DNA from: Streptomyces griseorubiginosus
GTDB taxonomy: Bacteria > Actinomycetota > Actinomycetes > Streptomycetales > Streptomycetaceae
Length of the DNA: 64,000 nt
Direction of reading: 5' to 3'
Assembly: GCF_001514195.1 (NCBI RefSeq)
Contig: NZ_KQ948738.1
Coordinates: 459,207 to 523,206, forward strand
The notes beneath the pieces were generated by a model, which saw nothing but the letters and a program-made list of their open reading frames with translations, was not told where the DNA came from and did no database searches. Below are positions 1 to 8,146 of the stretch, one piece after another (the first letter of the stretch is position 1; each line of letters begins with the position of its first letter). A program made the position numbers and the translations under genes.

Positions 1-1108
1 CTTCACCGCGATGACCGGTCAACTCCCGCAGAATCGCACGCGGCACCTCGGCGGCGGGCAGCAGCCGGGTGGCGTGGATGGCCCGTGTGAGGGCCGCGTC
101 GCCGTACTTCTCGCCACGCGGGGAGGCCACGGTGTGCACTCCGTCACTGACGAAGACGAGCCGGTCCCCCGGCTCCACCTGGAAGTCCTGGGCGGTGTAG
201 TCCGTCTCCTCGAACATGCCCAAGGGCAACTGGGCGTCGAACTCGACGCGTTCCACGGTGCCCTCGCGCAGCCGCAGCAGCTGGGGGGAGCCCGCGTCCA
301 CGACGCTCGCCCGGCCGGTGCTCAGGTCGAAGTCGAACATGAGGACCGACAGATAGCAGCGCCCCTGGTAGTGGGCGTAGACCGCCTGGTCCGCCAGAGC
401 GGCCTGGTCGGCGATGGGGATGTCGGCCCGCCGGGCGTTGCGCAGGGCGTTGATGGCCAGGTTCGTCAGGAGGGACGCCTCTATGCCCTCCCCCATGCCG
501 TTGGTCACGTAGAGGCTCAGATGGTCTGCGGTGGCGGACCAGTCGAAGTTGTCGCCGAAGATGGCGTACGCCGGTTCCAGCTGGGCCGCGAGGTCGAACT
601 CCGGGCGGGAGCAGGCCCGTCCGGGCAGCAGCTGCCACTGCATCTCGGCGGCCAGGGTGAGCCGGTCCTTGCGGCGCGCCTGGAGGTAGAGGTCGGTGTC
701 GCGCTCGGCCACGAGCACCTCGTGCCCGAGCACGTCGGCGATCTCGACCAGTTCGGACTCGTACCGGCGGGCCTCGTCGGCCGTGGCCAGCGTGACCGTC
801 AGCACGCCGAGGCGGTCGCCGCGCACACTGACCGGCAGGTGCAGACGGACCGGCCCGTCCCGGAGGTCCTCGCGGTACGGCCGCTGGGAACCGAAGGCCC
901 GGCCGGCCGGACTGTTGTGCACGGAGACCGGGTCCAGCGTGTGCGGCAGCACCGACACCGGCTGGAGGACCGTCAGGCCGTAGTCGGCCATGAACAACTC
1001 GACGGACCGGGCGCCGTACCGTTCGACGAGGACGGCACGCACGGCGTCGAGAAGCTCGTGGGGAGCCGCTGTCCGCAGGGCGCGTTCAGCGGCCTCGAAT
1101 CTGTTCAC
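1..1108 (-). CDS. SpoIIE-type PP2C phosphatase, 3' end cut by window
   Basis: PP2C-like serine/threonine phosphatase of the SpoIIE type, usually acting on anti-sigma-factor antagonists. The minus-strand frame starts at a GTG at 1108 and runs off the left edge. The first ~150 residues look like a GAF-type sensor region; the SpoIIE domain follows. Landmarks are GDNFDW, then VTNGMGEGIEASLL where canonical phosphatases have DGMGHG, and GDRLVFVSDGVHTV near the edge. The metal-binding Asp of the DGMGHG motif is therefore Asn (AAC codon), with Glu in place of His. I recall this variant in other actinobacterial homologues, so it may be a family trait rather than decay. Divergent from a MarR gene 147 bp away, which may regulate it. 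Confidence 0.85.
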   Translation of the reverse strand, partial: MNRFEAAERALRTAAPHELLDAVRAVLVERYGARSVELFMADYGLTVLQPVSVLPHTLDPVSVHNSPAGRAFGSQRPYREDLRDGPVRLHLPVSVRGDRLGVLTVTLATADEARRYESELVEIADVLGHEVLVAERDTDLYLQARRKDRLTLAAEMQWQLLPGRACSRPEFDLAAQLEPAYAIFGDNFDWSATADHLSLYVTNGMGEGIEASLLTNLAINALRNARRADIPIADQAALADQAVYAHYQGRCYLSVLMFDFDLSTGRASVVDAGSPQLLRLREGTVERVEFDAQLPLGMFEETDYTAQDFQVEPGDRLVFVSDGVHTVASPRGEKYGDAALTRAIHATRLLPAAEVPRAILRELTGHRGE

Positions 1109-1255
1109 GATGAGCAATACACCATCTTTCGTCGGGGGACGTGGGACCTCGCTCGGGAGACCCGCCATGTGCACGAGCTGTGTCGGTCGCGGCGGCCCGC
1201 CGGGGGCCGGGCCCGCGCCTAGTACGCTGACAGGCACCCCAGTGCCTGCGAGAGT

Positions 1256-1735
1256 GTGACCGTGACTGCCTTCCGCCGCCCCGCCGCCGATGAGGTGGCG
1301 CGCGTGACCACGACGGCCGTCGAGTTGCTGGAGTTCGTGTGGGGCAGGGCCTCGACCGCGCCGGCCTCGGCGTCCCAGCTGCGGGTGCTGCACATCCTCG
1401 AGCACCATGACGGCATCAACCTCCGCGCTCTCGCCGAGTCGCTGGCCTCCACGCCGCCGTCCACGAGCCGGCTGTGCGACCGGCTGGTGGCCGCCGGCTT
1501 CGTCGAGCGGGTGACGGGTGTCCAGGACCGCCGCGAGGTGAGGCTGCACCTCAGCAGCCGGGGCCGGGCTTTCCTGGCCGATCTGCGGGCCCGCCGGGAG
1601 AAGGAGCTGAGCAGGGTGCTGGCGGACATGCCCGCCGCCCAGCGGGTCGCGCTGCTGGAGGGGCTGGAGGCCTTCTGCGCCTCGGCGGCGACACAGCTGC
1701 ACGACACCCACGGGTCCGACAGCCGGACCGCCTGA
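1256..1735 (+). CDS. MarR-family transcriptional regulator
   Basis: 159-residue winged-helix regulator of MarR size. The recognition region reads LRALAESLASTPPSTSRLCDRLVAAGFVER and is followed by the wing QDRREVRLHLSSRGR, the classic MarR pattern. Start is GTG 1256; a second in-frame GTG lies two codons later, and no strong ribosome binding site separates them. Divergent from the SpoIIE phosphatase gene, an arrangement common in Streptomyces, suggesting it controls that gene or itself. Ligand unknown. Three TTGTTGYC half-sites at 1855-1893, downstream of the gene, could be MarR-type operators but sit on the wrong side for simple autoregulation. Confidence 0.88.
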   Translation: MTVTAFRRPAADEVARVTTTAVELLEFVWGRASTAPASASQLRVLHILEHHDGINLRALAESLASTPPSTSRLCDRLVAAGFVERVTGVQDRREVRLHLSSRGRAFLADLRARREKELSRVLADMPAAQRVALLEGLEAFCASAATQLHDTHGSDSRTA

Positions 1736-2067
1736 ACCGCGCCACGCGGCACCGGTGCCGCCGTCACCCCTCGGCGACGGCGCCCCACGCACGGAGCGGT
1801 CTCCGTCAACCGGAGCATTCCAGGTCCTTCCCCGCGCACGTCCGACACGGCCACTTTGTTGCCTCCTGACTATTGTTGTCAAACGGCAACAGTGCGCTTT
1901 CGCGGCCCTTACTCCGACTCGCTTACCCCGAATCGGCGCGAACTGTGATGGTTGTGTGCCATCTCTCTCGAACGAGTGGTATCGGCCCCTGTCAGGCGTT
2001 CCCTTGTGCGACGGAGTGCGCCCTCACAGGCCGGCGCGGACGGCCGTGAAGACAGGGTGAAAAACGG
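1736..2067. other. 332-bp intergenic region, no credible gene
   Basis: Lies between the MarR stop and the sigma-factor terminator. The 101-codon open frame across it has no ribosome binding site and no family-like sequence. The only structured element I see is the cluster of TTGTTGYC half-sites at 1855-1893. A promoter or small RNA could be present but cannot be shown from sequence alone. Confidence 0.5.
1855..1893. promoter_or_regulatory. Three TTGTTGYC half-sites (putative operator)
   Basis: TTTGTTGCC (1855-1863) and ATTGTTGTC (1872-1880) are direct repeats. The second forms an imperfect inverted repeat with GGCAACAGT (1885-1893). The minus strand also contains TTGACA here, a perfect -35 hexamer, but without a good -10. 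Which gene it serves is unclear. Confidence 0.35.
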
Positions 2068-2103
2068 CAGCGGCACCTCCGGTGTGCGCCGGAGGTGCCG
2101 CTG
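2068..2103 (-). terminator. Intrinsic terminator of the sigma-factor gene
   Basis: Perfect 15-bp stem (2068-2082 with 2089-2103) and a 6-nt loop. On the minus strand it is followed by TTTTT, giving a textbook Rho-independent terminator just past the sigma-factor stop at 2134. Confidence 0.9.
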
Positions 2104-2133
2104 GTGATCGCGGATGCGTGTGCCGGGGCCGGG

Positions 2134-2976
2134 TCAGCGGGTGCTGAGCATGCCCTCGCGCAGCCGGGCCAGCAGTCGGGCGATCAGCCGGGACACGTGC
2201 ATCTGAGAGACCCCGAGGCGTTCGGCGATCTGGGCCTGGGTGAGTTCCTCGACGAAGCGCCAGTGGATGATCCTGCGGTCGCGGTCGTCGAGCGAGGCGA
2301 TCATCGGCGCGAGGGCGTGGAAGTCCTCGACCAGGCCGAGCGCCGGGTCCTGGCCGCCGATGAAGTCGGCGAGCGCGCTCTCCCCGTCCTCACTGCCGTT
2401 GATCGCCGCGTCCAGGGACGCCGACCGGTAGGCGTTGGAGGCGAGTTGGGCCTCGACGACCTCCTCCTCGGGCAGGCTCATCAGCTCGGACAGCTCCGCG
2501 GTGGTCGGAGTGCGGCCCAGCCGGCTGCTCAGCTCCTCGCTGGCGCGGGCCAGTTGCACCCGGGCCTCCTGGAGCCGGCGCGGCACGTGCACGGCCCAGG
2601 AGGTGTCGCGGAAGAACCGCTTGATCTCGCCGACTATGTAGGGGACGGCGAAGGAGGTGAACTCCACCTCACGGGTCAGCTCGAACCGGTCGATCGCCTT
2701 GATCAGGCCGATCATGCCGACCTGGACGATGTCCTCCCGCTCCTCCTGGCCCCGGCCGCGGAACCGGCCGGCCGCGTAGCGGACCAGGGAGATGTTCATC
2801 TCGATCAGCGTGTTGCGGGCGTACTGGTGCTCGGGGGTCCCTTCCTCCAGGACCGCGAGCTTCTCGAAGAACAGCTTCGACAGTTCACGCGCGTCCTTCG
2901 GAGCCACCTGCGAAGGGTCGGTGATCTCCGGCATACCCGCCGTCCGTCCGGCAGTCTGCACGGTCGTCGCCATCAT
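2134..2976 (-). CDS. SigB/SigF-family RNA polymerase sigma factor
   Basis: 280-residue group 3 sigma factor of the SigB/SigF/SigG type that drives stress and sporulation regulons in Streptomyces. Region 2 is seen in EREDIVQVGMIGLIKAIDRF and EFTSFAVPYIVGEIKRFFRD, region 3 around VPRRLQEARVQLARASEELS, and region 4 helix-turn-helix in LTQAQIAERLGVSQMHVSRL. ATG 2976 follows a strong GGGAGGGG ribosome binding site. Such factors are normally held by RsbW-like anti-sigma factors; none is adjacent, so control is probably in trans. The SpoIIE phosphatase next door is the kind of protein that acts in such partner-switching circuits, but a link is only inference. Which named paralogue it is cannot be decided here. 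Confidence 0.93.
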   Translation of the reverse strand: MMATTVQTAGRTAGMPEITDPSQVAPKDARELSKLFFEKLAVLEEGTPEHQYARNTLIEMNISLVRYAAGRFRGRGQEEREDIVQVGMIGLIKAIDRFELTREVEFTSFAVPYIVGEIKRFFRDTSWAVHVPRRLQEARVQLARASEELSSRLGRTPTTAELSELMSLPEEEVVEAQLASNAYRSASLDAAINGSEDGESALADFIGGQDPALGLVEDFHALAPMIASLDDRDRRIIHWRFVEELTQAQIAERLGVSQMHVSRLIARLLARLREGMLSTR

Positions 2977-3006
2977 GTGCCCCTCCCACAGGGTGTCTTG
3001 CCCGAG

Positions 3007-3081
3007 CCGGTCCGGTGACCGGCGATCAGCCGTCTACCCCCACCTCCTGCGCATATGCCCGTACTTCGCGGATCATCCGCG
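3007..3081. promoter_or_regulatory. Divergent control region with two inverted repeats
   Basis: Between the sigma-factor and PLD-like starts lie CCGGTC-cggt-GACCGG (3007-3022) and CGCGGAT-c-ATCCGCG (3067-3081). Both have perfect arms. A minus-strand GGGTAG between them resembles the -10 of SigB-type promoters, but no matching GTTT -35 is visible. Confidence 0.35.
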
Positions 3082-3196
3082 ACTCGTCCGGGACCGGGGC
3101 GCGGCGGCCGGGAGTGAGCGCGGCGCTGCCGGGCATCCGCTCTCCGGGCCGCACCGCGGCCCGCGACCACCTGTCCTGCTCTCCGGGAGATTCGGC

Positions 3197-4393
3197 GTGA
3201 TCCTCGATGACAGACCCGTGTCCCCAGCATCCGGCGCGGAGGCCCGCAAGCTGCGTCTGCGGCGCCGCCTGGAGCGGCTGATCGGCGTCGCCGCCACCGA
3301 AGGCAACGAGCTGATCCCGTTGCGCAACGGCGACCGGATCTTCCCCGCGATGCTCGGGGCGATCCGGTCGGCGCGGCACACGATCGACATGATGACGTTC
3401 GTCTACTGGCGCGGTGAGATCGCTCGCGACTTCGCGGCCGCTCTCGCCGACCGTGCCCGGGCGGGCGTGCGGGTACGGCTGCTGCTCGACGGTTTCGGCG
3501 CCAAGGAGATCGAACCGAGTCTGCTGGACCTCATGGACACCGCCGGGGTGCAGGTGGCCTGGTTCCGCAAGCCGGTGTGGCTGTCGCCGTTCAAGCAGAA
3601 CCACCGCTGCCATCGCAAGGCCCTGATCGTCGACGAGCACACCGCGTTCACCGGCGGTGTCGGCATCGCGGAGGAGTGGTGCGGCGACGCCCGGCACCCC
3701 GGGGAGTGGCGGGACACCCATGTCCAGGTGCGCGGCCCGGCCGTGGACGGCATCGCCGCCGCGTTCGCCCAGAACTGGGCCGAGTGCCATGACGAACTCT
3801 TCGACGACCGCGACCGTTTCACCGAGCACCGCCAGGCCGGCTCGTCGGTCGTGCAGGTGGTCCGCGGCTCCGCCAGCATCGGCTGGCAGGACATGCAGAC
3901 CCTCATCCGGGTGATGCTCGCCTCCGCCGAGGAGCGGTTCCGGCTCGCCACCGCGTACTTCGCGCCCGACACCTACTTCGTCGACCTGCTGTGCGACACC
4001 GCCCGGCGGGGCGTGCGCGTGGAGATCCTGCTCCCCGGCCCGCACACGGACCAGCGCGCCTGTCAGCTCGCCGGTCAGCAGCACTACCGGCGGCTGCTGG
4101 AGGCCGGGGTCCGGATCCGGCAGTACCAGCCGACGATGATGCACGCCAAGATCATCACGGTCGACTCGGTCGCCTCCCTCATCGGCTCCACCAACTTCAA
4201 CCGCCGTTCCATGGACCACGACGAGGAGGTCATGCTCGCCGTGCTGGACGAGGCGTTCACCGCCGCACTCGACCAGGACTACGAGGCCGATCTGGAGCAC
4301 AGCGTGGACATCGAACTCGCCCGGTGGAAACGGCGTCCGGCGCTCCAGCGGGCCAAGGAGGCGGCCGTGACCCCGATCCGGCGTTTCCTGTGA
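3197..4393 (+). CDS. Phospholipase D-like / cardiolipin synthase-like protein
   Basis: 398-residue PLD-superfamily enzyme with two HKD motifs: HRKALIVD, then a Gly-rich TGG, and HAKIITVD followed by IGSTNFN. Two HKDs, the NxxRR tail and the overall length fit a cardiolipin-synthase-like phosphatidyltransferase, though the N-terminal membrane anchors of classical cardiolipin synthase are missing, so it may be a soluble or peripheral enzyme. The GTG at 3197 is chosen because GGGAGA lies just upstream; the frame stays open far upstream but that part is non-coding in character. Divergent from the sigma factor, and possibly part of its stress regulon (inference). Confidence 0.88.
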   Translation: MILDDRPVSPASGAEARKLRLRRRLERLIGVAATEGNELIPLRNGDRIFPAMLGAIRSARHTIDMMTFVYWRGEIARDFAAALADRARAGVRVRLLLDGFGAKEIEPSLLDLMDTAGVQVAWFRKPVWLSPFKQNHRCHRKALIVDEHTAFTGGVGIAEEWCGDARHPGEWRDTHVQVRGPAVDGIAAAFAQNWAECHDELFDDRDRFTEHRQAGSSVVQVVRGSASIGWQDMQTLIRVMLASAEERFRLATAYFAPDTYFVDLLCDTARRGVRVEILLPGPHTDQRACQLAGQQHYRRLLEAGVRIRQYQPTMMHAKIITVDSVASLIGSTNFNRRSMDHDEEVMLAVLDEAFTAALDQDYEADLEHSVDIELARWKRRPALQRAKEAAVTPIRRFL

Positions 4394-4463
4394 GCGGCGC
4401 CGCCCCCGGCCCGGGAAGCGGGGCCGCCCGGAGTCGCGGTCGCAAACGCGCTGTAGCGCAGAG

Positions 4464-4489
4464 TGCGTATAGTTGCGTTGTGAGCAACT
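4464..4489 (+). promoter_or_regulatory. iclR promoter and putative autoregulatory operator
   Basis: TATAGT (4468-4473) is a good -10 only 6 nt before the GTG start at 4480, implying a leaderless mRNA; no ribosome binding site is present. TGCGTATAGT (4464-4473) matches motifs at 8009, 8136 and 9290 in the target region. AGTTGC-N7-GCAACT (4471-4489) spans the start codon and could be an operator. Confidence 0.5.
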
Positions 4490-5277
4490 ACAACCCGGAC
4501 AACGAAACGACAGGGTCGTCGAGCGGCGGAGTGCAGTCCGTCGACCGGGCCATTCACGTACTGGAGATCCTGGCCCGCCGGGGCGAGGCCGGCGTCAGTG
4601 AGGTCGCCGCCGAGATCGACGTCCACAAGTCCACGGCGTTCCGGCTGCTCGGAGCCCTGGAGGCGCGGGGTCTGGTGGAGCAGGCCGGTGAGCGCGGGAA
4701 GTACCGGCTCGGTTTCGGGATCGTGCGGCTGGCCGGCGCGGTCACCGGGCGCATCGACATCACCCAGCAGAGCCGCCCGGTCTGCGAGGACCTGGCCGAG
4801 GAACTCGGCGAGACCGTCAACCTCGCGGTGCTCCAGGAGAGCTACGCGGTCAACCTCTACCAGGTGCGCGGCCCGGGTGCCGTCACCGCGCAGAACTGGG
4901 TCGGCCAGCTGACCCCCCTGCACGCCACCTCCAGCGGCAAGATCCTGCTGGCCCACCTGCCCGACGAGGAGCGCTCCGCGCTGCTGACGGAGACCGGGCT
5001 GAAGAAGGTCACCCCGCGCACCATCACCGCGAAGACCAAGCTCGAGCGGAACCTCGCCGAGGCCCGGGAACGCGGGTACGCCTGGGCCCTGGAGGAGCTG
5101 GAGCTGGGGCTGCACGCCATGGCCGCGCCGGTGCGCGACCGCGACGGCGAGGTCATCGCGGCGCTCAGCGCCTCGGGGCCCGCGTACCGGCTCTCCGAGG
5201 AGCGCCTGCACGAACTGGCGCCGGTCCTGGTCAAGGGCGCGCAGGAGATCAGTCACCGCATGGGCTACCTGGGCTGA
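4480..5277 (+). CDS. IclR-family transcriptional regulator
   Basis: 265-residue IclR regulator: an N-terminal winged helix (VQSVDRAIHVLEILARRG, then VSEVAAEIDVHKSTAFRLLGAL) and a C-terminal effector-binding domain (LTPLHATSSGKILLAHLP; ERGYAWALEELELGLHAMAAPV). Start is GTG 4480, apparently leaderless with its -10 six bases upstream. The last 13 bp overlap the 3' end of the convergent Rieske oxygenase gene. IclR proteins often control aromatic or quaternary-amine catabolic genes, and the facing module is the obvious target. Shared promoter motifs support this. Confidence 0.93.
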   Translation: MSNYNPDNETTGSSSGGVQSVDRAIHVLEILARRGEAGVSEVAAEIDVHKSTAFRLLGALEARGLVEQAGERGKYRLGFGIVRLAGAVTGRIDITQQSRPVCEDLAEELGETVNLAVLQESYAVNLYQVRGPGAVTAQNWVGQLTPLHATSSGKILLAHLPDEERSALLTETGLKKVTPRTITAKTKLERNLAEARERGYAWALEELELGLHAMAAPVRDRDGEVIAALSASGPAYRLSEERLHELAPVLVKGAQEISHRMGYLG

Positions 5278-6392
5278 CCGCCCAGCCGGGCCTGCACCCA
5301 GTCGTGGAACTCCCCGATGTGGTGCTCGCTGGGCACGAGGACACCGCCCTTGGCGTAGAGCCGTGAGCTCATCCCGGGCTGGGTGCGCTCGCAGGCGTCG
5401 AAGTCCTGCCGGTTGACCCGGTCGAACAGCTCCACCGACCGGCTGACGTCCTTGCCGCTCTCGACGACGTGCGGAAGGTAGAGCCAGTCGCACTCGACGA
5501 CCGTCCGGTCCGCGGCCATCGGGTACATCCGGTGCAGGATCACGTGGTCGGGCACCAGGTTGACGAAGACCTGCGGCCGCACGGTGATCGCGTAGTAGCG
5601 GCGGTCCTGGTCCGCCGAGACTCCGGGCAGCCGGTCCAGCCCCTCCGAGCCGTCCACGGTGAAACCCTGGATGTCCTCGCCGAACTCCGCGCCGTGGCCC
5701 ACGTAGTACTGGGCGGCGTAGCCGTCGGCGAACTCCGGTAGCACCTCGGTGAGTTCGGGATGGATCGTCGCGCAGTGGTAGCACTCCATGAAGTTCTCGA
5801 TGATCAGCTTCCAGTTCGCCTTCACGTCGTAGACGATCCGGCGGCCGACGCTGAGGTGGTCGATGTCGTAGCGCTCGATGGACTCGGTGTCGCCGAGCCG
5901 GGTGATCACGTCCTGGATCACCTCGTCGAAGGGCGGCGGGTCCTCGGCGAGGCAGACCCACACATAGCCGAGCCACTCGCGCACGGCCACGCTCGCCAGG
6001 CCGTACTCGGTGCGGCCCACGTCCGGCATCTTCGTCAGGTTCGGCGCCGCGACGAGCTTGCCCGTCAGGTCGTACGTCCAGGCGTGGTACGGGCATTGGA
6101 AGGCCCGCTTGACCTCGCCGGACTCCTCGGTGCACAGCTTGGCGCCGCGGTGCCGGCACACGTTGAACCAGGCCCGGATCGAGTTGTCCCGGGCGCGGGC
6201 GATCAGGATGCTCTCCCGGCCCACCTGCACGGTCTTGAAAGCGCCGGGCCGGGGAAGGTCGTCGGCGCGGACGGCGCAGAACCACATCGCTTCGAAGATG
6301 CGCTCCTGCTCCTGGGCGAAGATCCCGGGATCCGTGTAGGAGGCGCCGGGGAGGGTGGCGATCAGACTGTCCGGCAGGCTGGTCGAGGTCAC
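5265..6392 (-). CDS. Rieske non-haem iron oxygenase, alpha subunit (demethylase-like)
   Basis: 375-residue oxygenase component. The Rieske [2Fe-2S] site is CRHRGAKLC...CPYHAW (C-x-H, C-x2-H) at about residues 80-105. The mononuclear iron site reads ENFMECYHCATIHPEL at about 190-205, resembling GbcA/Stc2-type oxygenases that demethylate glycine betaine, stachydrine or related compounds, as opposed to true ring-dihydroxylating enzymes. The substrate cannot be read from sequence. GTG 6392 follows GAGGAG. It is the last gene of an operon with a ferredoxin and a flavoprotein reductase, and a formaldehyde-oxidising enzyme lies upstream, which favours demethylation. Aromatic O-demethylation remains an alternative. 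Confidence 0.85.
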   Translation of the reverse strand: MTSTSLPDSLIATLPGASYTDPGIFAQEQERIFEAMWFCAVRADDLPRPGAFKTVQVGRESILIARARDNSIRAWFNVCRHRGAKLCTEESGEVKRAFQCPYHAWTYDLTGKLVAAPNLTKMPDVGRTEYGLASVAVREWLGYVWVCLAEDPPPFDEVIQDVITRLGDTESIERYDIDHLSVGRRIVYDVKANWKLIIENFMECYHCATIHPELTEVLPEFADGYAAQYYVGHGAEFGEDIQGFTVDGSEGLDRLPGVSADQDRRYYAITVRPQVFVNLVPDHVILHRMYPMAADRTVVECDWLYLPHVVESGKDVSRSVELFDRVNRQDFDACERTQPGMSSRLYAKGGVLVPSEHHIGEFHDWVQARLGGQPR

Positions 6393-6478
6393 AGGGCACT
6401 CCTCGGGATGTCGTGGACCGGTGAGACACGCCGGACCGGGAACGGCGGCGTTCTGTAGGGAGTCGCGGCGGTGAACGG

Positions 6479-7639
6479 TCAGGCCGCGGCGGCGAGTTGC
6501 TTGCGCCAGCGCATGAACAGCCGCGGCTGGTTCATCCCGAGCACGGCGACCGGATGCTCCCCGCGCCGGTAGACGGCCAGGACGTTGCGGTCGTCCCGGG
6601 CGCCTTCCTCGATCGTCACGCTGTCGGCACCGGCCGCGTGACCGGCGAACTGGATCCTGACGCCGTACTGGTCGGACCAGAAGTACGGCGGCCTCGGCGC
6701 GGCCGGTTCCACCGCGCCCCCGGCCAGCAGCGCCGCCACGGCCGCGTCGGGCCGCTCCAGGGCGCCGGTCCAGTGCTCCACGCGGCGGTGCAGGCCCGCG
6801 CGCGGGTCGTACCAGGAGGCGCAGTCGCCGACCGCGACGACTCCGGCGAGGCTGGTGCGTCCGTCGGTGCCGCAGACCACGCCATCGGCGAGTGCGATGC
6901 CGGAGCCGGCCAGCCACTCGACACAGGGGCGGGCGCCGACGCCCACGACCACCAGATCGGCGGGCAGGCTGCGGCCGTCCTCCAGCAGGACGGCCTCGAC
7001 CCGGCTCTCGCCGCTCAGTCCCTTGACGCCGACTCCGCACAATAGCCGTACGCCGTGGTCCGCGTGCAGGGCGGAGACGATCCCGCCCATGGCGGCGCCG
7101 AGCGGCCCGGCCAGCGGGGTGGGGGCGGCTTCGACGACGGTCACGTCGAGTCCGAGGGCGTACGCCGTGGAGGCGACCTCGGCGCCGACGAAGCCGCCGC
7201 CGATCACCACCAGCCGTCCGCCCAGGGCGAGTTCGTCGCGCAGGGCACGGGCGTCGTCCAGGGTGCGCAGGGTGTGCACCCCGGCGAGGCCCGCGGTGCC
7301 GGGCAGGGTGCGGGCGGTGGCGCCGGTCGCGATGACGACGCCGTCGGCCCGGATCTCGCCGCCGTCGTCGAGCCGTACGGCGCGCCGCGGGCCGTCGAGT
7401 CCGGTGGCGCGGACGCCGAGCAGCCACTCGGCGCTCAGGTCCTCGTCGTCCGTCTCCAGCGCGAGGTCCGCCTCGCCCAGGGAGCCGGCCAGGAACTCCT
7501 TGGACAACGGCGGTCTGTCGTAGGGGCGGTGGAGCTCGTCGCCGATGACGACGAGCCGTCCGTCGTAGCCCCGCTTGCGCAGGGAGCGTGCCGCCGACAG
7601 GCCGGCGAGCGAGGCGCCGACCACGGCGACGGTTTTCAC
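6479..7639 (-). CDS. FAD/NAD(P)H ferredoxin reductase
   Basis: 386-residue flavoprotein of the ferredoxin/rubredoxin reductase family. It has an N-terminal FAD motif VAVVGASLAGLSAARSLRKRG, a second dinucleotide motif VVIGGGFVGAEVASTAYALG for NAD(P)H, and the late FAD-binding GVVAVGDCA. It should pass electrons from NAD(P)H to the Rieske ferredoxin encoded immediately upstream. The start GTG 7639 overlaps the ferredoxin stop as GTGA, implying translational coupling. The oxygenase gene follows after 86 bp. The three genes together form a complete electron-transfer chain. Confidence 0.92.
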   Translation of the reverse strand: MKTVAVVGASLAGLSAARSLRKRGYDGRLVVIGDELHRPYDRPPLSKEFLAGSLGEADLALETDDEDLSAEWLLGVRATGLDGPRRAVRLDDGGEIRADGVVIATGATARTLPGTAGLAGVHTLRTLDDARALRDELALGGRLVVIGGGFVGAEVASTAYALGLDVTVVEAAPTPLAGPLGAAMGGIVSALHADHGVRLLCGVGVKGLSGESRVEAVLLEDGRSLPADLVVVGVGARPCVEWLAGSGIALADGVVCGTDGRTSLAGVVAVGDCASWYDPRAGLHRRVEHWTGALERPDAAVAALLAGGAVEPAAPRPPYFWSDQYGVRIQFAGHAAGADSVTIEEGARDDRNVLAVYRRGEHPVAVLGMNQPRLFMRWRKQLAAAA

Positions 7640-7998
7640 GCGGGTCCTCCGGCGAGCCGGACGGCCACGCAGGGCGGCAGGTTGGGGGCGTCGGTGGAGA
7701 GCTGGACGTAGATCATGCCGTCCTCGACGCGGACCTCGTGGGTGCGCACCGGGCGTTTGGCCGGAGGGGCGTCGACGGCACCCGTGCGCAGGTCGAACTT
7801 CGAGGCGTGCAGCGGGCATTCGACCTCGCAGCCCTCCAGCCAGCCGTCGGCGAGCGAGGCGTCCTGATGGGTGCAGGTGTCGTCGATGGCGAAGACCTCG
7901 CCGTCGTCGGTGTGGAACACCGAGACCGGCGGATCGATGTCGAGCCGGTAGGCCTCGCCTCGCGGAAGATCCACGAGACGGCACGCGGGAATCATCAT
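7636..7998 (-). CDS. Rieske [2Fe-2S] ferredoxin
   Basis: 120-residue Rieske ferredoxin. CTHQDASLADGWLEGCEVECPLHAS holds the C-x-H-x16-C-x2-H ligand set. Short length and lack of a catalytic domain mark it as the electron shuttle of a three-component oxygenase. First gene of the operon; ATG 7998 (followed by a second ATG) follows a weak GAGG site. The promoter lies in the 148-bp gap upstream, where the TGCGTATAGC motif overlaps the probable -10. Confidence 0.92.
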   Translation of the reverse strand: MMIPACRLVDLPRGEAYRLDIDPPVSVFHTDDGEVFAIDDTCTHQDASLADGWLEGCEVECPLHASKFDLRTGAVDAPPAKRPVRTHEVRVEDGMIYVQLSTDAPNLPPCVAVRLAGGPA

Positions 7999-8008
7999 GA
8001 CACCTCGG

Positions 8009-8136
8009 TGCGTATAGCGAAACGGATTGCGGTGAACGCAACGTCAGTGTGCGGGCGCCCGCAAACCCTTGTCAAGGAGTCCAGGCGGCGGACACGACTG
8101 CCGCTCGGGGTTGCCTCTTGCGCAACGCGATGCGCA
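8009..8136 (-). promoter_or_regulatory. Rieske operon promoter region with IclR-like boxes
   Basis: Contains TGCGTATAGC (8009-8018, plus strand) and TGCGCATCGC (8136-8127, minus strand), which match the motif at the iclR start. A TTGCG-N5-CGCAA inverted repeat lies at 8028-8042. On the minus strand CTATAC is a plausible -10, with TTGCGT 18 bp upstream as -35. Confidence 0.45.
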
Positions 8137-8146
8137 CTGAGGAACG

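Noticed and set aside
1219..1854. Antisense frame over marR with AGGAGG and GTG spaced like a real start, plus a TTGACA
   Set aside because: The protein is Ser/Arg-rich shadow sequence of marR with no family-like features, and no -10 fits the TTGACA.
5265..7427. Extension of the Rieske oxygenase frame to 720 codons
   Set aside because: The upstream part is an Arg-rich shadow of the reductase gene. GTG 6392 with GAGGAG gives a normal-length oxygenase.
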